Assembly (NCBI GenBank): GCA_020637515.1
Contig: JACKKG010000001.1
Span: 248,001-312,000 of the forward strand
Length of the DNA: 64,000 bases
Direction of reading: 5' to 3'
Source of the DNA: Rhodobacter sp.
GTDB taxonomy: Bacteria > Pseudomonadota > Alphaproteobacteria > Rhodobacterales > Rhodobacteraceae
Shown: positions 34,776-44,584 of the stretch, in pieces
How the letters are laid out: each line of letters starts with the position of its first letter
How positions within the stretch are numbered: position 1 is the stretch's first letter
Program-made: the position numbers and the translations under genes
The notes under the pieces: generated by a model
Seen by the model: the letters and a program-made list of their open reading frames with translations, nothing else
Databases searched by the model: none
Told to the model about the DNA's origin: nothing

Positions 34776-35704
34776 GCCGCCGTCCCGCCGCCCCAGCGGT
34801 CGCGGACGGCATCGGCATAGGTGCGGCTGACCGGCAACTCGCGGCCGCAGCGCAGAACCACGAACAGCCGCCCGCGTTCGATCCGGATGCGCTGCACGGC
34901 GGCATCCGCCACCCAGTGCGAACGGTGAATGCGCAGCCCGGGCCAGTCACCCAGTTCACGCAGCGCGTCGGCAAAGCGCAGCAGGACAGAGCTGGGGCCG
35001 CGTTCGGTATGGACCTGGACGTAGTGGTCGTCGCTGGACAGCGCGTGCAACTCGCCCCGCTTGTCCTCGGGCAGGCGCTGCAAAAGCGCGGGCCCTCCGT
35101 CGGTGCCGACCGCCACGACCGCATCCGGGGCATCCGGCCCGTCCTCGGCCGTTTCGGTCGCAGGCTGAGCGGTCTCGCCGGATGATGGCGCCTGTGCGTC
35201 GGGGGCGGGCCCCGGATCGGGCATCCCCGCAGCGCCGGCCTCGGACTTTGCCCAGCCCCATTGCGGCGCGATCCCCAGCAACGACACGCCCAGCGCCTCG
35301 CGCAGGACCAGCATCGACACCGACACCGACAGCACCACCAGGCCGGTTTGCCAAAGGGTAAAGGGCTGGTCGAGGTTCGACACCCGCTCGTTGAAATAGA
35401 ACAGCGGCGGCGTGTAGAGCAGCGTGAACAGCGGCAGCATCACCGCATCGACAAGCACCGGATTGCGATCACGCCCCAGGGCATGTTTCAGCAGCGATCT
35501 GAGCGAAACGGACAGCGCGATCGAAAACGCGACGACACTCGCCCAATAGGCCGTCCGCGCGGCAAAATTCCCCAAGGTGAACGATCCGAATGGTCCGGTA
35601 GTGGCCAGGATCAAGGTCGTCCCCAACCAGACCAGCGTGAGCGCACGGATTGGCCGTTTCCAGGGACACGCTGAGGACTCAATTCTACTGTAACGCAACG
35701 ACAT
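34772..35704 (-). CDS. Membrane-anchored LytTR DNA-binding regulator
   Basis: 310 residues. Four membrane helices in residues 20-150 (VWLGTTLILATTG; WASVVAFSIALSVSL; AVMLPLFTLLYTPPLFYF; GLVVLSVSVSMLVL) are followed by a Pro/Ala/Asp-rich linker (155-200) and a LytTR domain from about 214 to 305 (SSDDHYVQVHTERG; LRIHRSHWVADAAV; RELPVSRTYADAVR). LytTR domains bind DNA direct repeats, and the membrane part suggests direct sensing at the envelope without a separate kinase. It is convergent with, and shares a stop overlap with, the Tad operon end, so it is a plausible local regulator of piliation. Confidence 0.88.
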   Translation of the reverse strand: MSLRYSRIESSACPWKRPIRALTLVWLGTTLILATTGPFGSFTLGNFAARTAYWASVVAFSIALSVSLRSLLKHALGRDRNPVLVDAVMLPLFTLLYTPPLFYFNERVSNLDQPFTLWQTGLVVLSVSVSMLVLREALGVSLLGIAPQWGWAKSEAGAAGMPDPGPAPDAQAPSSGETAQPATETAEDGPDAPDAVVAVGTDGGPALLQRLPEDKRGELHALSSDDHYVQVHTERGPSSVLLRFADALRELGDWPGLRIHRSHWVADAAVQRIRIERGRLFVVLRCGRELPVSRTYADAVRDRWGGGTAA

Positions 35705-35722
35705 GGCTCGATTCGCATCGAT

Positions 35723-35763
35723 GGATGGGTAATTTAAGAACGGAATTCAAGGAATTACCATCC
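35723..35763. promoter_or_regulatory. Inverted repeat between LytTR and thioesterase genes
   Basis: GGATGGGTAATT and AATTACCATCC face each other with one extra G, separated by 18 bp containing GGAATTCAA. It is AT-rich relative to its surroundings and lies in the 80-bp divergent promoter gap. Could be an operator for the LytTR protein itself or for the thioesterase gene. Confidence 0.4.
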
Positions 35764-35784
35764 CGAGAACGAGGAAAGAAACAG

Positions 35785-36228
35785 ATGATCCGCAAGTTTG
35801 CCACCCTCGCTCACAGCCATGAGGCGAGTATCCGGGATAGTTTCGCGCGCCAGACGATGATGCACACCCTCGGGGCCGAGCTGATCGCAGTGCAGGCCGG
35901 CAGTTGCACCCTGCGGGCGCTGATCGCGCCGCATGTGCGCCAACAGCACGGCGCGGCCCATGCCGCGCTGGCCTTTGCCCTGGGCGATACCGCTGCCGGC
36001 TACGCGGCCCTGTCCACCATGCCCGAAGGGGTCGAGGTGATGACCGCCGAGATCAAGATCAACCTCTTGTCCCCTGCGGTGGGCGATGCGCTGGAAGCCG
36101 TCGGCACGGTCGTGCGCGCGGGTCGTCGGCTGACGATCGTCACCGCCGAGGTGTTTGCCCTGTCGGGGACGCAGCGCAAACAGGTTGCCCTGCTGCAAGG
36201 CACGATGGTGCCCGTCGATCCGGCCTGA
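35785..36228 (+). CDS. PaaI-family hot-dog thioesterase
   Basis: 147 residues. Hot-dog fold with the phenylacetate-type pattern RQQHGAAHAALAFALGDTAAGYA (central helix with conserved Gly-Ala-Ala-His; described by its pattern) and EIKINLLSPAVGD on the dimer strand. It hydrolyses an acyl-CoA thioester; the substrate is unknown. ATG 35785 follows GAGGAAAG; a longer frame from 35650 overlaps the divergent LytTR gene and is rejected. Confidence 0.85.
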   Translation: MIRKFATLAHSHEASIRDSFARQTMMHTLGAELIAVQAGSCTLRALIAPHVRQQHGAAHAALAFALGDTAAGYAALSTMPEGVEVMTAEIKINLLSPAVGDALEAVGTVVRAGRRLTIVTAEVFALSGTQRKQVALLQGTMVPVDPA

Positions 36229-36346
36229 GACTGGACAGACGCCTGCGGCACGGATCAAATACCGCCGCGGCACGTTCCGGCAAAGGGCACCGGCTGCGCG
36301 CGCCCGAAATCCTTTTGCCATGACGCCCGACAGGAAAGGCCAGACC

Positions 36347-36814
36347 ATGCCGCTGCGGATCGAACGAACCGCGCCGACCACCGCCGTCGTGACCCGCCAA
36401 TTCGCCGCCCCGCCGGCGCACGTCTTTGCCGCGCATTCAGAGCCGGCGTTGGTGCGGCAGTGGTTGACCGGCCCCGACGGCTGGGTCATGGCGCGCTGCG
36501 AAATCGACCTGCGGCCCGGCGGCACGCTGCGCTATGACTGGCAGCGCACGGACGGAAGCGGTGCCTTCCACCTGACCGCCGATGTGCTGGCCGTCGAAGC
36601 GCCGCACCGGATCGAGCATGTCGAGCGCATGTTCCTGCCCGACCCGACACCCGACAACACCGTAGAAACGCGGTTCGTCGCCGATGGCGGCGGCACGCGC
36701 ATGGTCATGACCATGCGCGTCGCCGATGCGGCAACGATGGACCAGATGCTGGAAACCGGCATGGCGGACGGGATGGAGGCAAGCTACGCGCGCCTCGATG
36801 CCTTGCCGCGCTGA
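36347..36814 (+). CDS. SRPBCC (AHSA1-type) protein
   Basis: 155 residues of the Bet v1-like AHSA1 family: VTRQFAAPPAHVFAAHSEPA at residues 17-36, then LVRQWLTGPDGW, CEIDLRPGGTLRYDW, and a C-terminal helix GMADGMEASYARLDALP. Family members bind hydrophobic ligands or assist Hsp90; in bacteria the role is usually unknown. ATG 36347 is preferred because AGGAAAGG lies 8 nt upstream; an alternative ATG at 36320 is possible. It ends 20 bp from the convergent folD. Confidence 0.83.
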   Translation: MPLRIERTAPTTAVVTRQFAAPPAHVFAAHSEPALVRQWLTGPDGWVMARCEIDLRPGGTLRYDWQRTDGSGAFHLTADVLAVEAPHRIEHVERMFLPDPTPDNTVETRFVADGGGTRMVMTMRVADAATMDQMLETGMADGMEASYARLDALPR

Positions 36815-36834
36815 GCCGGCCGCCGCGCGCGCGC

Positions 36835-37719
36835 TCAGGCCGTCAGGCCCTGCGGCTCGGCCAGGCCGTTGGCGCGGCAGGTCGCCGTCAGCGTGTTCGC
36901 CAGCAGGCAGGCGATGGTCATCGGCCCGACGCCGCCCGGCACCGGGGTGATCGCGCCCGCGACCTCAACGCAGCTGGCGAAATCGCAATCGCCGAAAAGT
37001 CCGTTGCGGCCCTCGATGCGGTTGATCCCCACGTCGATCACCGTCGCGCCCGGCTTCAGCCATTCCCCGCGCACCATTTCGGGCCGACCGACCGCCGCGA
37101 CCACGATATCCGCGCGGCTCAGCACATCGGGCAGGTCCCTGGTGCGCGAGTGCGCGATGGTTACCGTGCAGCTGTCGCCAAGCAGAAGCTGCGCCATCGG
37201 CTTGCCAACGATGTTCGAACGCCCGACGACCACCGCATTCATCCCCGCGAGCGAGCCGTGGTGATCGCGCAGCATCATCAGACAGCCCAGCGGCGTGCAG
37301 GGCACCATCGACTTCTGCCCGGTGCCCAGAAGCCCCACGTTCGAAATGTGGAAACCGTCCACATCCTTGGCCGGGTCGATGGCGTTGATGACCAGATCGC
37401 TATCCAGATGGCCCGGCAGGGGCAGCTGCACCAGGATGCCATGCACCGCCGGATCGGCGTTCAACTGCTGGATCAGCGCCAGAAGATCCGCTTCGGCCGT
37501 GTCGGCCGGCAGCTTGTGCTCGAACGAGTTCATGCCGACCTCGAGGGTCTGCTTGCCCTTTGACCGGACATAGACCTGGCTTGCGGGGTCCTCGCCCACC
37601 AGCACCACGGCCAGGCCGGGCGTCAGCCCATGCTCATCCTTGAGCCGCTGCACATGCTCGGCCACCTGCGCGCGCACCTTTGCGGCGAACGCCTTGCCGT
37701 CGATGATCGTCGCTGTCAT
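36835..37719 (-). CDS. folD: Methylenetetrahydrofolate dehydrogenase/cyclohydrolase FolD (canonical)
   Basis: 294 residues with all catalytic residues expected for FolD: Tyr50 and Lys54 in QVYVRSKGK, Gln98 in LVQLPLP and Asp121 in KDVDGFH. The NADP site has VVVGRSNIVGKP, and ITPVPGGVGPMT closes the protein. It interconverts 5,10-methylene-, methenyl- and 10-formyl-THF. It starts one base after the stop of a second folD gene on the same strand, so both are made from one mRNA; the fhs gene lies upstream of both. Confidence 0.95.
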   Translation of the reverse strand: MTATIIDGKAFAAKVRAQVAEHVQRLKDEHGLTPGLAVVLVGEDPASQVYVRSKGKQTLEVGMNSFEHKLPADTAEADLLALIQQLNADPAVHGILVQLPLPGHLDSDLVINAIDPAKDVDGFHISNVGLLGTGQKSMVPCTPLGCLMMLRDHHGSLAGMNAVVVGRSNIVGKPMAQLLLGDSCTVTIAHSRTRDLPDVLSRADIVVAAVGRPEMVRGEWLKPGATVIDVGINRIEGRNGLFGDCDFASCVEVAGAITPVPGGVGPMTIACLLANTLTATCRANGLAEPQGLTA

Positions 37720-37720
37720 C

Positions 37721-38602
37721 TCAAACCTCCGTATTCGCGTATTGGGCGCGGTAATGCGCCATTTGCATCCGGGTGGCCAGCACCGCGTTTTTCATCAAGG
37801 TCGCCACCGTCACCGGGCCGACGCCGCCGGGCACCGGGGTGATCCAGCCCGCGACCTCGGCGCAACTGGCGAAATCGGCGTCGCCCACGGTCTTGCCCTC
37901 GACCCGGTTGATGCCGATGTCGATGAGCGCCGCGCCGGGTTTCAGCATGTCGCCCGTGACCAACCCCGGCTTGCCCACCGCCACGAACACCGCATCCGCC
38001 GCGCGCGAATGCATCGCGACCGAGCGGGTCATGTGGTGGCAGACGGTGACCGTGGCCCCCAGGCCCATCAGCAGAAAGGCGATCGGCTTGCCGACGATCT
38101 CGCTGTGGCCGATGACGGTGACGTCCAGCCCTTCCAGCTTCAGCGGCAGGGTTTTCAGGATCTCGACCGCGGCGACCGCCGTGCAGGGCCCCAGCGCAAG
38201 GTCATTGTAGACGATGTTCCCGATCGAGGCCGGGTGCATCCCCTCGACATCCTTCAACGGATGCACCGCCTTTTGCAGAGCCTTCACCGGGATGGGCGCG
38301 GGCAGTGGGCGCTGGATGATGATCCCGTTCACCCGCGGATCGGCGTTCAGCCCTTGCAGCACGCCGACCAACTGCTCCATCGAGATCGTCCCGGGATAGT
38401 TGCGGGCTTCGAATTCGACCCCGGCATCCTGTGCCTGTCGCTGCTGGTTGCGAACATAAAGTTCCGCCGCCGCTGTATCCCCGACCGAGATCGACACCAG
38501 CCGCGGCTGCCAACCCTGTTGCGCCAGTTCGGCCGCCTCGCGCGCGGTTTCCTCGCGCATTTTCGTGGCGATAGCCTTGCCGTCGATCACCGCGGCTCGC
38601 AT
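37721..38602 (-). CDS. folD: FolD paralogue with altered active site
   Basis: 293 residues, full-length FolD fold with AELYVRNQQRQ, IIIQRPLPAP, PLKDVEGMHPASIG, VIGHSEIVGKP and WITPVPGGVGPVT. Compared with the paralogue next door, Tyr49 and Gln97 are kept, but the catalytic Lys becomes Gln53 and the catalytic Asp becomes Glu120. Lys is essential for the cyclohydrolase step in studied FolD/MTHFD1 enzymes, so this copy may keep only the dehydrogenase or work on another folate. Start at ATG 38602 with AGGAG upstream. First gene of the folD pair, downstream of fhs. Confidence 0.92.
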   Translation of the reverse strand: MRAAVIDGKAIATKMREETAREAAELAQQGWQPRLVSISVGDTAAAELYVRNQQRQAQDAGVEFEARNYPGTISMEQLVGVLQGLNADPRVNGIIIQRPLPAPIPVKALQKAVHPLKDVEGMHPASIGNIVYNDLALGPCTAVAAVEILKTLPLKLEGLDVTVIGHSEIVGKPIAFLLMGLGATVTVCHHMTRSVAMHSRAADAVFVAVGKPGLVTGDMLKPGAALIDIGINRVEGKTVGDADFASCAEVAGWITPVPGGVGPVTVATLMKNAVLATRMQMAHYRAQYANTEV

Positions 38603-38637
38603 GGCGCACTCCTGCCCGGATGGGGAAACAAGGGCCG

Positions 38638-38651
38638 GAATGTATGCATTC
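38638..38651. promoter_or_regulatory. Palindrome GAATG-TATG-CATTC before the folD pair
   Basis: Perfect 5-bp arms around TATG, 36-49 bp upstream of the folD paralogue start. It contains TGTATGCA, which resembles the TGTATACA found before fhs (40451-40458). GntR-like regulators commonly bind TGTA(N)TACA-type sites, so shared control is possible. Confidence 0.35.
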
Positions 38652-38664
38652 GCACCCTGGCCTG

Positions 38665-38703
38665 CGGAAAAGGGACGGCGGGTTCCCTCGGGACCCCGCC
38701 GTC
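38665..38703 (-). terminator. Terminator after fhs
   Basis: On the minus strand a 14-bp GC-rich stem (GACGGCGGGG... with one mismatch) is followed by CCTTTT. Placed 11-50 bp after the fhs stop, overlapping the upstream region of the folD pair. Confidence 0.8.
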
Positions 38704-38714
38704 GCGCGTGTCGG

Positions 38715-40391
38715 TCAGAACAGCCCTTCGACAAAGCCGTCGTCGCTGATGCGGATCGTTTCCGCCGCCGGGGTCCTGGGCAGGCCCGGCATGGTCATGA
38801 TCTCGCCGCAGATCACCACGATGAACCCGGCGCCCGCGCTCAGTCGGACCTCGCGCACCGGAACGGTGTGCCCGGTGGGCGCGCCGCGCAGGTTCGGGTC
38901 GGTCGAGAAGCTGTATTGCGTCTTGGCCATGCAGACCGGGAGGTGGCCGTAACCGGCGGCTTCCCAGGCTTTCAGCTGGTCGCGGATCGACTTGTCGGCG
39001 ATCACGGCGTCGGCGTGATAGATGCGCTTGGCGATGGTCTCGATCTTCTGGAACAGGCCCATGTCATCGGGGTAGATCGGCGAGAAGTTGGCCGAACCCG
39101 ATTCCGCCAGTTGCACCACCTTGCGGGCCAGATCCTCGATCCCGGCCGAGCCGTTGGCCCAGTGCTTGCACAAGATCGCCTCGGCGCCTTGCTGGGCGAC
39201 ATAGGCCTTGACCGCTTCGACCTCGGCGTCGGTGTCGGAATAGAAGTGGTTGATCGCCACCACCACCGGCACGCCAAAGGATTTCACGTTGGCGATGTGG
39301 CGGCCCAGGTTCGGGCAGCCCTTCTTCACCGCATCGACGTTCTCGGGGCCGAGATCGGCCTTGGCCACGCCGCCATTCATTTTCATCGCGCGCACGGTGG
39401 CGACGATGACCGCCGCGGCGGGCTTCAGGTTGGCCTTGCGGCACTTGATGTCAAAGAACTTCTCGGCGCCCAGGTCGGCACCGAAACCGGCCTCGGTCAC
39501 GACATACTCGCCGAGTTTCAGCGCGGTCGTCGTGGCGATGACCGAGTTGCAGCCATGCGCGATGTTGGCGAACGGGCCACCGTGCACGAAGGCCGGGTTG
39601 TTTTCCAGCGTCTGCACCAGGTTCGGCTGCATCGCATCCTTCAAGAGGACGGTCATCGCACCGTCCGCCTTGATGTCGCGGCAGTAGATCGGGGTCTTGT
39701 CGCGGGTATAGGCCACGACGATGTCGCCCAGACGCTTTTGCAGGTCGGCCAGATCCCTGGAGAGGCAGAGGATCGCCATCACTTCGGACGCCACGGTGAT
39801 GTCGAAGCCGGTCTGACGCGGGAACCCGTTGGACACGCCGCCCAGGCTGGTCACCACGTCGCGCAGCGCGCGGTCGTTCATGTCCATGACGCGGCGCCAC
39901 ACGACGCGGCGCTCGTCGATCTGCAGGCTGTTGCCCCAGTAGATGTGGTTGTCGATCATCGCGCTGAGCAGGTTGTGCGCCGAGGTGATCGCGTGGAAGT
40001 CGCCGGTGAAGTGGAGGTTCATCTCCTCCATCGGCACGACCTGGGCATAGCCGCCCCCCGCCGCGCCGCCCTTCATGCCGAAGTTCGGACCGAGCGAGGC
40101 CTCGCGGATACAGATCACCGCCTTCTTGCCGATGCGGTTGAGCCCGTCGCCCAGGCCCACGGTGGTGGTGGTCTTGCCCTCGCCCGCGGGGGTCGGGTTG
40201 ATCGCGGTGACAAGGATCAGCTTGCCGTCCGGGCGATCCTGGATCGCGTTGATGAATTCCTGGCTGACCTTGGCCTTGTCATGGCCATAGGGCAGCAGAT
40301 GTGCGGCCGGGATACCCAGCTTGTCGCCGATCTCCATGATCGGTTTCTTCTGGGCTTCGCGGGCAATCTGGATATCGGACTTGAACGACAT
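38715..40391 (-). CDS. fhs: Formate-tetrahydrofolate ligase
   Basis: 558 residues, the normal size. P-loop-like PTPAGEGKTTTTVGL at about 66-80, then GPNFGMKGGAAGGGYAQVVP, FTGDFHAITSAHNL and the C-terminal EIMTMPGLPR. It makes 10-formyl-THF from formate, THF and ATP, feeding FolD. Start chosen at ATG 40391 (MSFKSDIQIA), preceded by GGGAGA; longer readings have no family support. With the two folD genes it forms a C1-folate block of the kind used for methyl group or formaldehyde/formate handling in marine alphaproteobacteria. Confidence 0.96.
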   Translation of the reverse strand: MSFKSDIQIAREAQKKPIMEIGDKLGIPAAHLLPYGHDKAKVSQEFINAIQDRPDGKLILVTAINPTPAGEGKTTTTVGLGDGLNRIGKKAVICIREASLGPNFGMKGGAAGGGYAQVVPMEEMNLHFTGDFHAITSAHNLLSAMIDNHIYWGNSLQIDERRVVWRRVMDMNDRALRDVVTSLGGVSNGFPRQTGFDITVASEVMAILCLSRDLADLQKRLGDIVVAYTRDKTPIYCRDIKADGAMTVLLKDAMQPNLVQTLENNPAFVHGGPFANIAHGCNSVIATTTALKLGEYVVTEAGFGADLGAEKFFDIKCRKANLKPAAAVIVATVRAMKMNGGVAKADLGPENVDAVKKGCPNLGRHIANVKSFGVPVVVAINHFYSDTDAEVEAVKAYVAQQGAEAILCKHWANGSAGIEDLARKVVQLAESGSANFSPIYPDDMGLFQKIETIAKRIYHADAVIADKSIRDQLKAWEAAGYGHLPVCMAKTQYSFSTDPNLRGAPTGHTVPVREVRLSAGAGFIVVICGEIMTMPGLPRTPAAETIRISDDGFVEGLF

Positions 40392-40450
40392 GGACGGCGT
40401 CTCCCTGCGCGGTCGTGGGACTTGCCCATGACTTACCGGGCGCGGGTTAT

Positions 40451-40458
40451 TGTATACA
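40451..40458. promoter_or_regulatory. TGTATACA palindrome upstream of fhs
   Basis: Eight-bp perfect palindrome 60 bp upstream of the fhs start, in TTATTGTATACATCC. Similar to the site before the folD pair. GntR-family (FCD) regulators are typical binders of such sequences; inference. Confidence 0.35.
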
Positions 40459-40533
40459 TCCCTTTTGCGACCGATCCGCGCCGTTTTCCGCCCTCGGGAG
40501 TTTCCGATGGGAAAGTCGGCGGCCGCGCGGCGG

Positions 40534-41133
40534 TCAGTCCGCGACGGCCATCGCCGCCTGCGACCATGGGGGCTGGTCGGGAATGAACAGGCGCAAACTG
40601 TCGCCCAGCGCAACGGGGCCTTCGGCCTCGACCCAGGCGGTGACGCCACGCCGTCCGGCCGCGGCCGGCTTGAACCGCGCGCCGAACCCCGGGTGGCGCT
40701 GTTCGATGGGGCGGGCGGGCAGCGTGCAGGGGCGGTTTTCCATGTCCACCGTCAGGCAGGCCCCCGAATCTGCCAGCAGCCGCGACGACGGCGGGACGCG
40801 GCTGAAATCGGGCAGCCCGCGCACCACCATCGAGGCGCCCAGCAACGCCGGGTCCAGCGCCGGCAGGCCCATCGCGGCGGCGATCGAGGCCAGCTCTTCC
40901 TCGGACAGGATGCTGAGCTGGCGCGTGTTGCGGATCGGCGTGTTGCGCGGATAGAGGCCCAGCACCCGCGAACAGGACGGCCGCGTCAGTCCGCCGTGGG
41001 ATTCGCCCTCGGGCCCGGCAAAGCCCAGCGTCAGCGCGGGCACGGGGTTCGCGGGCAGCGCGGCGTCGCGGTCGCCCACGATCCCCAACCAGGTGACGGT
41101 GGCCTTGAACCGGGTGGCGGCGAGTGCGGGCAC
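40534..41133 (-). CDS. MOSC-domain protein
   Basis: 199 residues with a MOSC (molybdenum cofactor sulfurase C-terminal) fold: GGLTRPSCSRVLGLYP carries the conserved Cys, and RNTRQLSILSEEELASIA follows, similar to YiiM-type proteins. MOSC domains bind molybdenum cofactor or act in reductive detoxification. The GTG at 41131-41133 is the likely start because GGAGGATTT precedes it at ideal spacing; no ATG fits. It is downstream of ftsH on the same strand, after a strong terminator. Confidence 0.82.
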   Translation of the reverse strand: MPALAATRFKATVTWLGIVGDRDAALPANPVPALTLGFAGPEGESHGGLTRPSCSRVLGLYPRNTPIRNTRQLSILSEEELASIAAAMGLPALDPALLGASMVVRGLPDFSRVPPSSRLLADSGACLTVDMENRPCTLPARPIEQRHPGFGARFKPAAAGRRGVTAWVEAEGPVALGDSLRLFIPDQPPWSQAAMAVAD

Positions 41134-41148
41134 GGCAAATCCTCCATG

Positions 41149-41182
41149 AAAAAGCCCCGGCACCGTGGCGCGGCGCCGGGGC
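41149..41182 (-). terminator. Intrinsic terminator after ftsH
   Basis: On the minus strand GCCCCGGC/GCCGGGGC arms around a 13-nt loop are followed by TTTTT, 25 nt after the ftsH stop. Confidence 0.88.
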
Positions 41183-41206
41183 AAATGCAAGGGGCAGACC
41201 GCCGGA

Positions 41207-43117
<1,911 letters not shown>

Positions 43118-43185
43118 GGGGCTCTCCACATCTCTCGGCCGGGGTGCGGCCAGTTGGCCCTAAGATAGTGATGCGCGGGGTGACT

Positions 43186-44418
43186 TCAATGCGATAGTGC
43201 CCTGTCAGCCACAATCGCGGCGAGAGGTCGCGCGCTCAGATGCCAGCCCTGCGGCCACGCCGCCAAGGGCGCGGCGATCAGAGCGTCATTATGCCAGATC
43301 GCGGGCAGTCCCGCCAGCACCGCGCGCGCCAGACCGGTCTCGCGCCAATGCGGGTGTTGTCCGGCCCTGGCCTGCCGACTCAACCGGGTCAGCCCGTCCT
43401 CGCCCAGCGCGCGGATTTCGCCCGGGCCCGGGCCCTCGGCCCGCCAGCGCCCGTCCCAGGGCGTGCCACGCAGCGCCGCCACCGCGACGGCCTCGCGCGA
43501 CAGCCGCCATCCGTCACCCTCGGGCTGCAAGAGACACCCCATCAAGGTCCCCTGCCCCCGCGCGAGCAGCCGGTGCAGGTCCTCCAGCCGGGGCCGGTGC
43601 CAGGCGCCCGACAGATGCATCAGCAGATGCGCGGCCATCCGGTCGCGGATTTCGGGCAACGCGGGCCAGGCGGCGATCCGCAGCGTGCCGCGATCCTCGC
43701 GCACCAGCGCATCGAGCGCGGCCTGCGTCTGCGCCTCCAGCGCGTCGCGCGCGCGGCGCATCCGCTGCGCGGTCGCCGCCAGCCCGGCGGCGTCGATCCC
43801 CAGATCGGCCAGCGCGGCCAGCGCCCCGCGCGCCCGAGGCCGCTGGAACCGCAGGTCCGCGTTCGTCGGATCCTCGACCCACGACAGACCGCGCGTGCGC
43901 AAGGCGTCGCGCAGCGCCGCCCGCGACACGCCCAACAGGGGCCGCAGCCACAGAATGCCCCCCGCAAGCCGCCGCTCGGCCATGCCCGACACGCCGTCCA
44001 CCCCGGACCCGCGCGCCAGCCGCATCAGCACGGTTTCGGCCTGATCGTCCTGCGTATGCGCCAGAATCACGGCATCGAGACCGCCCGCACGCGCCCAGTC
44101 CCCGATCAGCGCGTACCGCGCCGCGCGCGCCGCCCCCATCAGGTTGCCACGATGACCGCCCGCACCCTCGGCCCAGCGCAGCACCGCGTGCGGCACGCCC
44201 AGCCGCGCGCACAATGCCGCCACGCCCGCCGCCTCGTGCGCCGCCTCGGGCCTGAGCCCGTGATCGACCGTCACCGCCCGCACCCGGGCGGCGCCCAGGG
44301 CCTCGACCGCCAGCACCAGCGCCGCGATCGAATCCCCACCGCCCGACACGGCGATCCCGACCCGGCCCAGACCGGCGCAGGCCTCCCGCAGACACGCCAA
44401 AGGGGCCGGGCCCGTCAT
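43186..44418 (-). CDS. tilS: tRNA(Ile)-lysidine synthetase
   Basis: 410 residues. The PP-loop AVSGGGDSIAAL at about 23-34 binds ATP. ILAHTQDDQAETVLMRLARG and GVDGVSGM are typical of the N-terminal domain, followed by the connecting domain (RGLSWVEDPTNADLRFQR). It attaches lysine to C34 of the tRNA-Ile anticodon, so it is essential for reading AUA. It lies between pal and ftsH, a conserved placement, though the cpoB/ybgF gene expected between pal and tilS is missing. Confidence 0.93.
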   Translation of the reverse strand: MTGPAPLACLREACAGLGRVGIAVSGGGDSIAALVLAVEALGAARVRAVTVDHGLRPEAAHEAAGVAALCARLGVPHAVLRWAEGAGGHRGNLMGAARAARYALIGDWARAGGLDAVILAHTQDDQAETVLMRLARGSGVDGVSGMAERRLAGGILWLRPLLGVSRAALRDALRTRGLSWVEDPTNADLRFQRPRARGALAALADLGIDAAGLAATAQRMRRARDALEAQTQAALDALVREDRGTLRIAAWPALPEIRDRMAAHLLMHLSGAWHRPRLEDLHRLLARGQGTLMGCLLQPEGDGWRLSREAVAVAALRGTPWDGRWRAEGPGPGEIRALGEDGLTRLSRQARAGQHPHWRETGLARAVLAGLPAIWHNDALIAAPLAAWPQGWHLSARPLAAIVADRALSH

Positions 44419-44426
44419 GACCCCGC

Positions 44427-44482
44427 CCCATCACCTTGTGCGAAATACGCTCGGGGGGTGCGGGGGGCAGACAGCCCCCCGC
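44427..44482 (+). repeat. Composite intergenic repeat, copy 1
   Basis: A box CCCCATCACCTTGTGCGAAA followed by TACGCTCGGGG, then a 9-bp perfect hairpin GCGGGGGGC/GCCCCCCGC (44460-44468, 44474-44482). The same box-plus-G/C-hairpin architecture occurs inverted at 57275-57364. It lies between pal and tilS, just after the tilS start on the upstream side, and occupies the place where cpoB would be. Confidence 0.75.
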
Positions 44483-44584
44483 CGCGCGGGCGCCAGCCCC
44501 GCGGCCCGGGTCGCCCGAGGGCTGGAGGCTGGAGGCCTCCCGGCCGAGGGCGAAACCGCTCCGTTGTCCCTGGGCCCGTCACGC

